From Lumbricus terrestris (lineage: Eukaryota; Annelida; Clitellata; Crassiclitellata; Lumbricidae), in NCBI GenBank assembly GCA_949752735.1, contig OX457036.1, forward strand, positions 11,354,352 to 11,418,351: a stretch of 64,000 nucleotides of DNA, read 5' to 3'. Under the pieces are notes generated by a model. It saw only the letters and a list, made by a program, of their open reading frames with translations, did no database searches and was not told where the DNA came from. This document shows, in pieces, positions 46,401-58,100 of the stretch; positions within the stretch are counted from its first letter, which is position 1; each line of letters opens with the position of its first letter. A program made the translations under genes and the position numbers.

Positions 46401-46956
46401 TGAGCCTCTCTTTGGACTCACATGAAGAAAAAATCAAAACCAAAGACTAAAATGCTACGGTTTTGAGCGTGACAGTTTGTATTCAAAATAAATTCTGTTG
46501 GACCTCAGTACGAAACATACGCTATTCAAAACGGTCCTTGCAAAGCAGAGATCAATGATGCACTCAAACGAAGCAAGATTTTATCTTATCAGCATGACTT
46601 CTATTAAAAAGTTTAATTTATTAGGTTTAAGTCGTAATCGTAATCGTAATCTCCTAATTTCTAAAGCGCCACTGGAAAGCCAAGCGCGGGGCACCGGCTT
46701 ATTCACGAGCGCTGCGTTGAGTTAGGAGGGTTGTCCGTGAGAGTAGTCCGTGGTGGTCCGGGTCGAGTTACCATAGGATCAGGATCAAATGCGTTGAGTC
46801 AAAAGGGTTGTCCGTAAGAGTAGTCCATGGTGGTCCGGGTCGAGGAGTGCTTATATTATATCCTTATAGGCCTAATTAAGTGCTTAAGTGATCGTACCAA
46901 CTGTTGTCGGTCTCGCACTGCTACCACGTAGGCCCTACAGTATAAATAACTGTAGC

Positions 46957-47300
46957 TGGGGTAGGCCTACCCGCGTTGCCCGGGAAATTTAGGATTCGAC
47001 ACGCTCCCGGCCACAACCCCACCTCATCACACGTACCCCACCACACTCCGACCACCGACCTCCACCGGCCAGTAGCCTATAGTATACGTACACCACCCGT
47101 GAAATTTCCGCTCCAATTCCCCACCATCACCCCACATCTGACACAACACCCCACCACACTCCGATCTCCACCGGTACGCCACCCGTGAAATTAGGGTTTT
47201 CGGGGGAAAAATTTCCTCCAACCCCACTCCTTCACTCACCCCGCCCCTCACCACATCGACCTCACCGCGGTACGCCACCCGTGAAATTTGGATTTTCGCT
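46957..47300 (-). mobile_element. Helitron-like remnant, reverse orientation
   Basis: Reverse-complement members of the same GC-rich family: acccgcgttgcccgggaaat at the left, then units with acgccacccgtgaaattt. The terminal CTAG is degraded. It is flanked by a 39-bp direct repeat (ctcgcactgctaNcacgtag type, about 46914 and 47311). Confidence 0.55.
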
Positions 47301-47691
47301 AAAATTCTCCACACTCGCACTGCTAGCACGTAGGCCTACAGTATAAATAACCCTCTTAAGCTACATATATCATTTCTATTTATTCTATGAGTGAGTTGTA
47401 TTGCATGTATTGTTAGCAAAATTTAATGCCATTAGTTTTGGTGATCTTTATTTCAAGAACGCAAAGATACGGCCTTAGGCCTACATGGTCAAACAGAAGC
47501 CTATAGGCAAAGATATTATAGTCTACGACAATAAGCTAGGTCTCTGCTGAAGGCTATGCTGGACCACTGCACACGGTCCGGGCTCACAAAAAGCTAGCTA
47601 CGTACGCCACTGCCTAAATAACAGTAGGCTTAAGTTCTGCGCATTTCCAAGTTCCAACTTGACTCAGCTAGGTCTAAAGGCTCCTGTAGGC

Positions 47692-48123
47692 CATGGGCGG
47701 AGACCTAGGGGGGGACAGGGGGGGACGGTCCCCCCCAATAAAAGTGTTGGGGGGGACGGCCCATGCATTTGTCCCCCCCAATGTTTGAGCGTCAAGACTT
47801 TTTTTGGCGGCGAAAATAGAATTTTTTGGGAGATTTGGTCGAAATTTTGGCCGGATGACTTAAAAAAAAAAAAAAAAGGTCATCAACTTTTTTGGCGGCG
47901 AAAATAGATTTTTTTGGAGATTTGGTCGAAATTTTGGCCGGATGACTAAAAAAAAAAAAAAAAGTCATCAACTTTTTTGGCGGCGAAAATAGAATTTGTT
48001 TGGAGATTTGGTCGAAATTTTGGCCGGTTGACTAAAAAAAAAAAAAAAAAAAAAAGGTCATCAACTTTTTGGCGGCGAAAATAGAATTTTTTTGGAGATT
48101 TGGACGAAATTTTGGCCGGATGA

Positions 48124-48156
<33 letters not shown>

Positions 48157-48271
48157 TCATCAACTTTTTTGGGCGACGAAAATAAATTTTTCCCCGGGAT
48201 TTCGCCGTCGTCAGAAATTTTTCCGCGTCTTTCCGTCCCCCCCCAATTCTCGGCGCAGGTCTCCGCCTATG
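47692..48271. mobile_element. hAT-like MITE, 580 bp, with poly(A)-spaced internal repeats
   Basis: Ends are CATGGGCGGAGACC and GGTCTCCGCCTATG, with the 8-bp duplication CTGTAGGC at 47684-47691 and 48272-48279. The core has four tandem units (ggcggcgaaaatagaatttt ... ggtcatcaacttttttggc) separated by A-tracts of about 14 to 31. Confidence 0.85.
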
Positions 48272-48469
48272 CTGTAGGCTCTAAAAAAATCGTGGTTAAA
48301 TCAAAGATATTTGGTTAAATGATCTGAGAAACAGAAAGTCTTGGCTCTCATTCAGACATTCAGTAGCAGCAAGAGATGAAATCTATACAAATAAAGGGAA
48401 TATTCTATGTGTCTGTCTGTTTGTTCGGGATTCATTTCGACAGTTTTGCACCTTTTCACTCAAAACTGA

Positions 48470-48672
48470 GGGTGTTTAAGGGAGGAGGAAACATTTCCCG
48501 AAAGCCCAAATTTTACGTGTGGAGGTTGGAGTGGGGTGGGTGGGGAAAAGGTGGGTGGGCAGTAGGAGGCGTGCAGATGTGGTCAAGTGGGCGGCAGGAA
48601 AGTAGGAGATTAGCCGGGAGCGGGGCAAATTCTAAATTTCCCGAGCAACGTCTGGTACCCCAGCAGTTCTAA
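48470..48672 (+). mobile_element. Helitron-like remnant, degraded
   Basis: Contains aaattttacgtgtggaggtt, a G-rich core and the end aaatttcccgagcaacgtct, matching the 56.8-kb element with many changes. Confidence 0.5.
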
Positions 48673-49070
48673 TACACACCGGAAGCATGTGGCAGTATGG
48701 GAATTGTTCTTTGAAGATTGATGTCGTAAGCGGCCCTTACAGATTAAACAGCAACAGGTGTGGTAAGGTAAACACAAGTTAAAGATTGTGATCATTTTTA
48801 TGGTTTAAAATCATGTTTAGCGTAATAACGATGATAAAGCAAAGACCTTATATCTTTGGATAAAGTACTAAATTTGCTGCTGCTGCTGTTAATATATGGC
48901 TGAAGATTAAAAATCATGATACTACTTCTTACCACACCAAATGCATTTTACCGTTGCACCGTAGTACTAGTATTGGGCGGTGATGCGTAGCGCTACGAGT
49001 TATATGTAGCCGTCAGCAAATATTAATATTTCGCTAATAATTTATTTGGCAATTAAATTTATTAAGGAGG

Positions 49071-49249
49071 ATGGACACCGTTGAGCTAGCACCGTTGCGC
49101 CCGTTGGATGATTTCGTGCTGCAGTATGCCCGTTTCCAGGTGCCAGCGATCAACGATCCCGAGAGATGGGCCAACCGAGTTACGAGCAATCTGCTCTACT
49201 ACCAAACGAACTACTTGCTGCTAGCCTGCTTAATTTTCCTTATAGTGGG
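49071..49249 (+). CDS. PRAF2: PRAF2-like exon 1
   Basis: 179 nt from ATG, phase out 2, donor GG|gtaagt. Contains the LLYYQTNYLL hallmark and the first hydrophobic segment (LACLIFLIVG). The ATG sits in aaggaggATGG, with AT-rich sequence upstream. Confidence 0.95.
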
Positions 49250-52200
49250 GTAAGTATGCAGATCAGAGTTGGGAATACCGTGGGAAATCTGCATACAGCG
49301 CCAATCTGCTCCACCCTGGGGCGGGCGGGGTGGGGGGGGCAAATGCCTAAGAGCCCGTGCTAGATAATATTGAAGATATTATGATTGATGTCTTTTTAGT
49401 ATTATATTTATATTGCAGTGAAAATTAACTGTACAGTAAGTTTAAGTCTGAAGTTAACAACTGGATAAAATCATATTTTTATATATAAAAATAGAAATTT
49501 GCAGGTCGTGCCTGCGCTTTGCCACTTCAATTTGTTTTAAAAATTTCTTTCTCATTGGACAGGTAGTTTTGGGACCTGTGACTGCTCTGCCTTGGGCCCC
49601 GGAATTTCTCTCGTCAGCCCTGTACAGCGCCTTTAAAAGCAAGTTGAATTGCACCCAAAGCTTCTTGTTTTTAGTGAAACCATACTTTGTCTAAAATGTG
49701 TTAGTGTCTTGCCGCATCTTGGTATCCTACACAATACTGCTGCCCATCATTGTCACGGTTGTAACGGCAAATTGACATAATTATGCCAAGAGACAAGATC
49801 ATAGGTATTCGGAAGCCCTCCATGTAGGTAAAAATGATATGCAAAGAACGCATCATTGAAAATTAACAAATCTGCAGTCGAAAGAAAGAATAATTGCAAA
49901 ATACAGCAAAATTTCAAGATTTTACAAATCATTGAGCAAATTCTACATATAGACAAAATCATCCGCTGTTGTGAAGCAGAAAGCAATTTGGCGACCAAAG
50001 TACATACAAGGCAATACAATACAATATGATACAATACAATATGATACAGTACAATACGGTTGTACTGTATCATATTGTAATACAATACGTAGCTGTTGTG
50101 TTATGCTGACCTCGACTTTGAAGTTTGGAGATTTGTATTTACATGATATATCATTCTCGTGATGCCAGCAGGTGCCCAGTAGGGCATAGGATGATATTTG
50201 TGGCTTTATTCAAATTCTAAGGGCTTATGTAAACCTTGAAAGGCCTGGAAGTGCAGAAGACGGAAAAATAGCTGATCTCTCAAGTTTGCAGCCTCACCCT
50301 GTCATGCTGCCTTTTTGCAGAAGAGTCTGCTGCCTGTAAGAGAAAGATGCTTCTGGCAACAGAAGAGAGTGTCGCAAAGCTTCTGAATTCAGAAGGACTC
50401 TTAAAGTGCACTCTTCAAGTGGTGCTGTACAAATTATCATTTGTGATTCCCATTGCCATTAACGGACAATGAAACATGCCATTGTTTTCACTTTAAATGG
50501 CTACACATAGTTTTTCAAGTTTTTCCCATATCAGCAGCCAATTTGATATTAATGTTAGAATGCACTTATTGCCGCAAAAGGCCATATAAGTATTCTAATG
50601 TTAGAATGTGCTTAGCAAATTCATGACCGCAAAAAGGCCATATAAGTATTCTGCTGTATAGCATTTTATATTGAACACGAGTAACAGTTTTTATTGACAT
50701 CTAATTATTGATTGTATAGTGACATTCAGGAATCAATTATTTTTGCAAATGTTGGCTATTCGTGATAAAAAGAAAATAGAGGCTGGCTCTGTCTGTAACC
50801 AATAGTCATAGTAGGTCTACTTACAGTATAGTTGACTATTATTGATTGATAAAAACATGAATTCTGAATGTTTAGTCAGTGAAGTATTAAGCCTGGATGG
50901 ATGATGCAGGATGATGAAATTATTACAAATTCAGTTTGTGACATATGGGCTGCCTGTTTACTTACCTTGCCAGTGAGGCTTTGCAATGTCTAATTACTTT
51001 GTCAATGTTGTTTCAAATGTATCTGTCCTTGCAAACACCTGCAGTACCTTACCTTATAAATGCTTCAAGATTAGCCTAATAAGAATCTCGTGATTACTTT
51101 GCCAATGATTGGAGTTATTTGTGGTAGAAATATGTAAATACTGTGTTGTCAACAATACGAGCTGTTTACCCGAACAATCAGAGTTAATTTCCAGCGCTTT
51201 GCATGTTGTTATGATTTTTTTGTCAACTATTCAAGTCCACAACCTTCCAATATTTAAATGAAACATGTTTCCAATTATTTGAGTTGTGTATGTTCCCAAT
51301 ATTATAAAAAGCAGACCTAGAGTTCAAATTCAGTCAGCATTGTAAGTCACCCAACTGTCACATAACTGTTGTGCATGTAAGATTAATATGATGGAGCAAT
51401 TGTAGGTACTTGTTCACAGTCCCTACATACATACGAACCGTCTGAGGGGGACATTCAGACTCATACTTTGCATTACAAGCCAAAAGCTGTAATAATCATC
51501 AACTTTGGTTTCTTTTTCAGGATCTTCCATCCGGTTCAGATGATATTTGGGTTTGCGGCGGTTGCAACAGCGTTCGGTCTGTTCGTCCTCTCCTCCAACA
51601 ACCAGGCTCAGTTGCGTCGCTTCAAGCGCCAGCATCCAGGCGTTTGTCTCATGGCAATCCTTGTCTCCGGATACCTCGTCATTCACGTCTTTGGCTCAGT
51701 CATCGTGTTTCTCTTTGGAATCGCTCTTCCACTCTTAGGTTGGTTGGTGAAAGATGGCCAAGACTCTGCGCAATGCTTTAATGCTATGCAAGCGCTATCC
51801 AGCGCTTTTTTAACGTGCAGTGCTTGACTTAATTGTGCAGCTCTAAATGGATTTATGCAGTTGTAAAAGCACTTCTGTGCAGTTGGAAGTAGTAAAAAGA
51901 AGACCATTGTCATCCAGAAAGGAAATTGTTATCCGTTATATTATTTAAACGATTTCCGTAGGAGGAATATGCATTATATACTAGGGTCATCAGAAAAATT
52001 AGGAGTTGAATTGACATCTATAAATGTTAAGGGTCGTGAAAAAAGCGAAAAAGGTCATCAGATAAATCTGAAAAGGAAACTTTACGATGCAGGACGGGAT
52101 GGAAGAAGATAGGCCGTTCTAAAATTCCTTTAACGTTGGGCTACTTATGTTTTCAATGCATTTTAGTACACACTGGTCGTTAATGGGCTAAAAAGCCCTG

Positions 52201-53019
52201 GTGTTCTCCTAATTTTATCCAAGTTGGACCGCTCATCTCAGGAGCAAACTTAGCTTATCATAATCGTACGGAAGGTGAACCACCCAGCTTTTAATTTGTT
52301 AGTTACCTCTGCCTCAGGTCTGCTCTTCAATGTTATCTTGAAAATACAATGGGTTGCACCTGGCTTTTATTAATTTTTTGTTATCGAAAGAACCCTCCTG
52401 AGTACCACACTCTACTCTTCCTTTTATATTAAACCAGCAGGTGATGCACTTTAAATTTACCTGTTGTTAAAAGCACCCTGACCAGGGTCTGAATAGCTAA
52501 GTCCTGAAGGCACTACAGGGTTTTTAAACAGCACTAAATTAGTTTCGAACATTGCTCTAAAATTTCTGGCTTCAGACACTGCCTTCAAGTGAAGCTATTG
52601 TTGTCAATACCTATAGTCCTTGGACTGATTTAAATCCTAGTCCAACCACAGATAAATAAGATTGCTTTTAAGTTGGTAAGTAGTGTGTCTTTTTGGCAAC
52701 AGGGAGCCAACTACGTTACTACTGTTCTTCTTCATGGCCTTGTTTTAATTAACCATTCGCCACCCGATGGTATAGGCTTTCCAATACCATGTACTACACT
52801 CTGGTCAGCAAAGGTTAAAGTCTTCTCAATGCACTGTGAGACTTACGTTAGAACGTCGTTTCTTTTGTTTCCCTTTCAGTTATTTTGATTCATGCCAGCC
52901 TGAGACTGCGTAACATCAAGAACAAGATCGCCAGCAAAGTGGAATACGTCGGAGTCCACCGCACTCCGATGGGCGTCCTCCTCGAATCGCTGGGTATGGA
53001 ATCAGAAGCCGGGTCGTAA
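49071..53019 (+). CDS. PRAF2: PRA1 family protein (PRAF2/ARL6IP5 type), complete, 3 exons
   Basis: Prenylated-Rab-acceptor family protein: a small multi-pass membrane protein of ER, Golgi and endosomes that binds small GTPases and cargo receptors. Exons are 49071-49249, 51521-51738 and 52880-53019, giving 178 residues, the same length as human PRAF2. It begins MDTVELAPLRPLDDFVLQYA; human PRAF2 has the same LPPLRALDDFVL motif. RVTSNLLYYQTNYLL is the family hallmark (human RVINNLLYYQTNYLL). Four hydrophobic segments follow, in pairs around RRFKRQHPG. The C-terminus HASLRLRNIKNKI...RTPMGVLLESLG ends EAGS, as human PRAF2 does. PRAF2 fits better than ARL6IP5, but in an early-branching animal it may represent the ancestor of both. 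It lies head to head with HUWE1. The start is supported by the conserved N-terminus. Confidence 0.95.
50037..50077. other. Perfect 18-bp hairpin with 5-base loop
   Basis: caatatgatacagtacaa, loop tacgg, ttgtactgtatcatattg. It sits at the end of an acaatacaatatgat tandem stretch and probably arose from it. In the first intron of the PRAF2-like gene. Confidence 0.7.
51521..51738 (+). CDS. PRAF2: PRAF2-like exon 2
   Basis: 218 nt, phase 2 to 1, acceptor tctttttcag, donor TTAG|gttggt. Encodes IFHPVQMIFGFAAVATAFGL, RRFKRQHPGVCLMAILVSGY and VIVFLFGIALPLL: three of the four membrane segments and the cytosolic basic loop. Confidence 0.95.
52127..52192. mobile_element. Tiny palindromic MITE, inverted third copy
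   Basis: tgcattttagtacacactgg is the complement of the same core; ends are degraded. It lies in the second intron of the PRAF2-like gene. Confidence 0.65.
52880..53019 (+). CDS. PRAF2: PRAF2-like exon 3
   Basis: 140 nt, phase 1 to stop TAA at 53017-53019, acceptor ccctttcag. Encodes HASLRLRNIKNKIASKVEYV and TPMGVLLESLGMESEAGS. Confidence 0.95.
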
Positions 53020-53202
53020 ATGGAACCCGATTCCACCTCCGTTGTCGTTGTGCCACGCACGAAGAATCCTGAATTTTCCTTTTGCCAAATTTCTGGAAGC
53101 CTTTATGACGATGCTTAACCGCTCCGTTTCGGGAAACTTTCGATAAACTTCTGATTTTCGTTGCGTTAATTCCATTCGTGCTCGTTAGATGGGAAGAATA
53201 AT

Positions 53203-53208
53203 AATAAA
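53203..53208 (+). terminator. PRAF2-like polyadenylation signal AATAAA
   Basis: Canonical AATAAA 184 bases after the stop codon, followed by a T-rich stretch. Cleavage would fall about 20 bases downstream. Confidence 0.6.
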
Positions 53209-53209
53209 T

Positions 53210-54465
53210 TTATTACAGATTTGTTACATTTGAAATTGGTTGTGAAATTATTTAAAGCAGTTGTTTGAAGCACTATAGATTATAGTGAAATTATGATTAT
53301 AATTATCTAAAACATGACCATTTTTCGGAATTTGAGCTAAAAGTTGTACCTGCTGTGGTAAATACAGATAAGGAAAATTCTTTATAAATGCATTAACTTG
53401 TGATAAAGTAATGTGAACATATCCATGATATCATGCGATTGGCACAAATTTGGTAGACCTGTAGGAAAACGAGTCATCTAGGATATTCCAGAACTTTTCT
53501 TTATAATTATTTATGAAACATAAAACACGTTTTGTTGTTAATTCCATTAAAGTTCGTGGACATTATAGTAAAGTTTGAAGCATACTACTGACTTCGCTTA
53601 GGATTCAAATTTGATCTTGAATTGCGATTCGACGCAGCCGTCATATTCCAAAGGCTTTAATCGATGTTTTCATGAGTGCATGACAAGTTATTAAGCTTCT
53701 GTAGAATGTATGTTAGTGTTATATCTGGTTATAATTAGCTGAGTATTTGATTCGATTCTTAAACATAGCTGCTCATTTGTCTGTCCTCTTACAGCAGACA
53801 CTGTATGCGAACAGACAAATGTCAGGGCCAGATGCTTGCATGCAGACATGCATCTCTGGCTATTTGTGTGGCACCGTGCTACTGAGGCGCTTGCGTTTGT
53901 GCGTAATGTATGTGTAAAATGTGTTTTGCTTATCTGTGAGTCGTAAGCTTAATGTTTACTAGCGCTAGAAACTAATGTGGCCGGAAATCTTGGATGTTGA
54001 TCTGTGTGGCAATGTAATCAGACACTTAGTGTTACTTTTCCCGGTTTTATGCCTATGTCAATGGACTGGAACCGTGTAGCACTGATGCTTGCTTTTTCAT
54101 ATATATATTCACTGGATAGATCTGTAACACTTTTCTGCCTATTTGAACTGACATTGTGTCAACTTAGACGACCTGTTTTAATTATTAATTATCAATGGAA
54201 TGCCTGCAAACCCCAGTTAAAATAATCGAATATTTGTATGCATTGGGACAAGCTGCGAAAAAAATTGAGGCACCAAAATATTAATTAATATTCGTACATG
54301 CATAGTAAATGACAATACCGTCTAGGATGTAATAAATGATGATTGTGATCCTGCTAGCTGAAATAATTACATTAGAAAATAATGTTCACACTTTGGATTA
54401 TTTTTGAGGGTTGGACAACCTTGAACCACTCTTCACTTACCTTTTGTGGGTTTCTTTTCCAATTG
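53210..54465. other. Intergenic, no feature recognised
   Basis: Downstream of the PRAF2-like gene. AT-rich, with no open frame above 73 codons and no repeat that I could match inside the window. A partial inverted repeat (catttgtctg ... cagacaaatg) lies at about 53774-53821. Confidence 0.5.
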
Positions 54466-54805
54466 TTTTCACATGGTTTAGTTCAGCGGTTTCACATTGT
54501 TTATTACAGTAGTTTCACATGGTTTATTTAAGCAGTTTCACAATGTTTATTACAGTAGTTCCACATTGTCTATTACAGTCAGGGCTTAAAGTGTGGCTGG
54601 ACGGTCATGGACGGCGTCCATGCACTTATTTTAAAATATGAACGCCGTCCTGCCACTTATATATTGGCAAGCACTGGAAAGGTGAGAGCGTCCAGGCACT
54701 TATTTTGGAAAGGTAGGGGCGTCCATGCACTTATTTTTCCACACTTTAAGCACTGATTACAGTGGTTTCACATGGTCAGTCTAAATGGTTTCACGTGTTC
54801 TTGTT
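54466..54805. repeat. 23-bp minisatellite (tttcacattgtttattacag type) with MITE inside
   Basis: About five units before 54580 and two after 54755; the interruption is a hAT-like MITE that duplicated 8 bp of a unit. Confidence 0.85.
54580..54755. mobile_element. hAT-like MITE, 176 bp
   Basis: Ends are CAGGGCTTAAAGTGTGG and CCACACTTTAAGCACTG, with the 8-bp duplication ATTACAGT at 54572-54579 and 54756-54763. The core carries three copies of a ccatgcacttattt-like motif. It was inserted inside a minisatellite. Confidence 0.9.
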
Positions 54806-54944
54806 ATTATATATCGGTAAAATGATACAAATGATTTAGAAACATTTTAAAATCTGCTGCTGCTGCCACTTTTGTTGCAATAATTATTTATTTATATTAT
54901 TGTTGCTGCAAATCTGTAAAAAGATCAGAGAGTTCGTGTTCATT

Positions 54945-55140
54945 GCCCTAAGTCCACGACTTACCAAAATTATGGAGAACTGGCTACAATACTGGAGAAT
55001 ATCATCAGGAAAAAGCGACTGAATTGGATGGGACATGTCCTATGGATGGGGCAAGGGAAGGAGAGCCAACCAGGCAGTGAAATGGATCCCCGAAGGGAAG
55101 TGTGGAAGAGGAAGACCAAGAAAAAATTGAAAGAGACTAC
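54945..55140 (+). pseudogene. LINE reverse-transcriptase C-terminal remnant, truncated by the foldback element
   Basis: ENIIRKKRLNWMGHVLWMGQ, then, in a shifted frame, PEGKCGRGRPRK: the GHV...RGRPRK ending of non-LTR polymerases. It stops exactly where the foldback element begins. Confidence 0.75.
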
Positions 55141-58100
55141 AGGGGCATTCCAGGTCAAATCAACACAATTTTGAATTAAAATCTGCATCATCATCTCCGA
55201 TTTTGATGAAATTTGGCAAGATGGTAGAACCTATGGAGAAACTCTCAAAACTAAAATTTTAGATTTTTGGGTCAACCGGTTTCCGAGACATGGGTCAGTG
55301 AACTTGACCCAAACGACCCGATTTGTGCAGACCGGACGAGGTTTAAACTGCTGTATCTCAGCTTCTATTGCACCTAGAAACAAAAGTGAGATACCAAATT
55401 AAAGCTGAGTGAATGCTCTGTTTGGGCAAGGTAGCTAGAAAAAGTTATTTTGAGTAACAAAAATAATGTGAGCATCTGTAACCTATTAACCCTGACCCAG
55501 GTCACTTTGTACTCTCAGAATTTTACTAACTTTTCACCATTCAAAGATCTCACTATTCTAAAGAGTTGATGAACATTTCAGAGTGGGCACTCCAGTAGTT
55601 TTTTTGTTATGATTTTTTGAATGGTCACCCAAGGGCGCGAATCTCGTGGTGAACGAAGGTACACATGTCAAATGAAGTCTTTGACAGCTTGGAAATATCA
55701 TTTTTAGTGAAAAAGACATTTCAAACCTCTGTCAAATCAAAATTCACAATCTAGTCAGTTTCAGGTCAAGCTATATATTTTGTTTCCACAGAGCTATTGC
55801 AGCTTGCATCTCGAGGGCACTCAACATATATGCCTCCCAGTGCTTGGTATTTATTTATTAAGGAACAGAGCGGAATGACCCATGGACACTGAGCACAGTG
55901 TAACAGGGATGACATTCTAGGATGTAGGACCAGTGACATAGAATGAACAACGCTGTCGGATGTCAGTTTGCGAGCAGGGAAGCAGAAGCTCAGCTTGTTT
56001 CATCGATCGACACTGACACCCAAGGTTGTAAAAAAAGAGTTCTCAAAGACACGGTGGAGCAATTGTAATTGTAATTGTACATTTATATAGCGCCACTTCA
56101 AGAGAACTCCTCAGAGGCGCTCCCGACCTGACACCTAACCACAATCAAAGAGAATGGTTTTCAAACGCTTGCGGAGCACCACCTAACCAATGCACATACC
56201 CTGTATTCAATCCGCTGTGGAGAAGGGAGCCAATGTAAGACATCTCACAACATGAGACATAAACATTTTTGGATATGGCCAACAAGTCGCGTCGCACAGC
56301 AGAGGACCCGTTTCAGACAACCTATCTGGTCAGCCGGTAGTCCATGATAGAGGGTGCTAAAGTGGTCAAGTCATGAAATTATGAACGAGTGAACAAGGGT
56401 AGAGGCAGCACCAAAAGTAAGAGAGCGAGATACCACTTTAAGCTGGCACAGCAGTTGCAATACAGCATTACAGGTTTATATGCTCTTGGTCCAAAATAAG
56501 TCCAAGACCCCACACAAAAGGTGTTGGATGAAGTTCTGATGTCAGTACATCCACACAAGATATTATCAGCGGATCACTTGTATGAGGAAAAGATTGAGAG
56601 GCCCATGAAGATGCAAAAGGTTTATTTCTACTACAGCAAATGTCTGCATAACACAGCTAAGCCACCAGTCACCATACTTGGCGGTGACTTAACTCTCAAT
56701 GTCTTCAAATTTCACTGCTTGATAGTCAGCAAGACCTAATTGAAATTGATAAGTAAGTAGGTAAACTTAAGCATTGTCTTGCCCAACATCCAGTGCTAGC
56801 AAATAATATCAATTTGTTAATTATCTATAATATATTTCTCAAAGTTTGTCCTTCCGTTTGTGTGTATGTATGTATGTCCGGATGTATTTTCACACTTCGT
56901 CCCAGAAAACCAAAATTTCACGGGTGGCGTACCGGTGGAGGTCAGAGTTAGTGGTGGGGTGTTGTGGGGGTGGGGTGGGGTGGGGGTGGGGTGGTGGAAG
57001 GTGGGGTGGTGGGGGGGAGAAATTTGGGGGAAATGTTTTTCTCCGAAAACCAAAATTTCACGGGTGGCGTACAGGTGGAGGTCAGAGTTAGTGGTGGCGT
57101 GTTGTGGGGGTGGGGAGGTGGAGTGGGGGGGTGTCGAGTGGGAGGTGTAGGGGTGGGCCTGGTGGATGGTGGGGGGGGTGGAAGAAATTTGGGTGAAATT
57201 TTTTCCCCGAAAAGTAAAATTTCACGGGTGGCGTACCGGTAGAGGTCAGAGTTAGTGGTGGCGTGTTGTGGAGGGGTGGTAGGGGGGTGAAAATTTGGGG
57301 GGGAATTTTTTTCTCGAAAACCAAAATTTCACGTGTGGCGTACCGGTGGAGGTCGGAGTTAGTGGTGGCGTGTTGTGAAGGGGTGGGGAGAGGTCTGGGG
57401 GGAAATTTGGGGGGGGAATTTTTTCCCCGAAAACCAAAATTTCACGGGTGGCGTACCGGTGGAGGTCGGAGTTAGTGGTGGCGTATTGTGGAGGTGGGGG
57501 AGAGTGGGGGAAATTTGGGGGGCAAATTTGCCGCCCGAAAACCAAAATTTCTCGGGTGGCATACCGGTGGAGGTTGGAGTGGTGGGGTGTGGTGTGGTGG
57601 GGTTGTGGCCGGAGTGGGTCGAATCCTAAATTTTCCGGGCAACGCCGGGTACCTCACCTAGTTTAATATATAGGTGCGGATAGCATTGAATAAAAGGGAC
57701 AGTTGCGCATGTATTAACACTCGATTCACGCCCTTGGGTGACCATTCAAAAAATCATAACAAAAAAACTACTGGAGTGCCCACTCTGAAATTTTCATCAA
57801 CTCTTTAGAATAGTGAGATCTTTGAATGGTGAAAAGTTAGTAAAATTCTGAGAGTACAAAGTGACCTGGGTCAGGGTTAATAGGTTACAGATGCTCACAT
57901 TATTTTTGTTACTCAAAATAACTTTTTCTAGCTACCTTGCCCAAACAGAGCATTCACTCAGCTTTAATTTGGTATCTCACTTTTGTTTCTAGGTGCAATA
58001 GAAGCTGAGATACAGCAGTTTAAACCTCGTCCGGTCTGCACAAATCGGGTCGTTTGGGTCAAGTTCACTGACCCATATCTCGGAAACCGGTTGACCCAAA

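Noticed and set aside
56817..57666. Many overlapping Gly/Val-rich or Pro/Thr-rich ORFs of 60-100 codons
   Set aside because: Translations of the GC-rich tandem core of the Helitron-like element; the same applies to 46976-47329.
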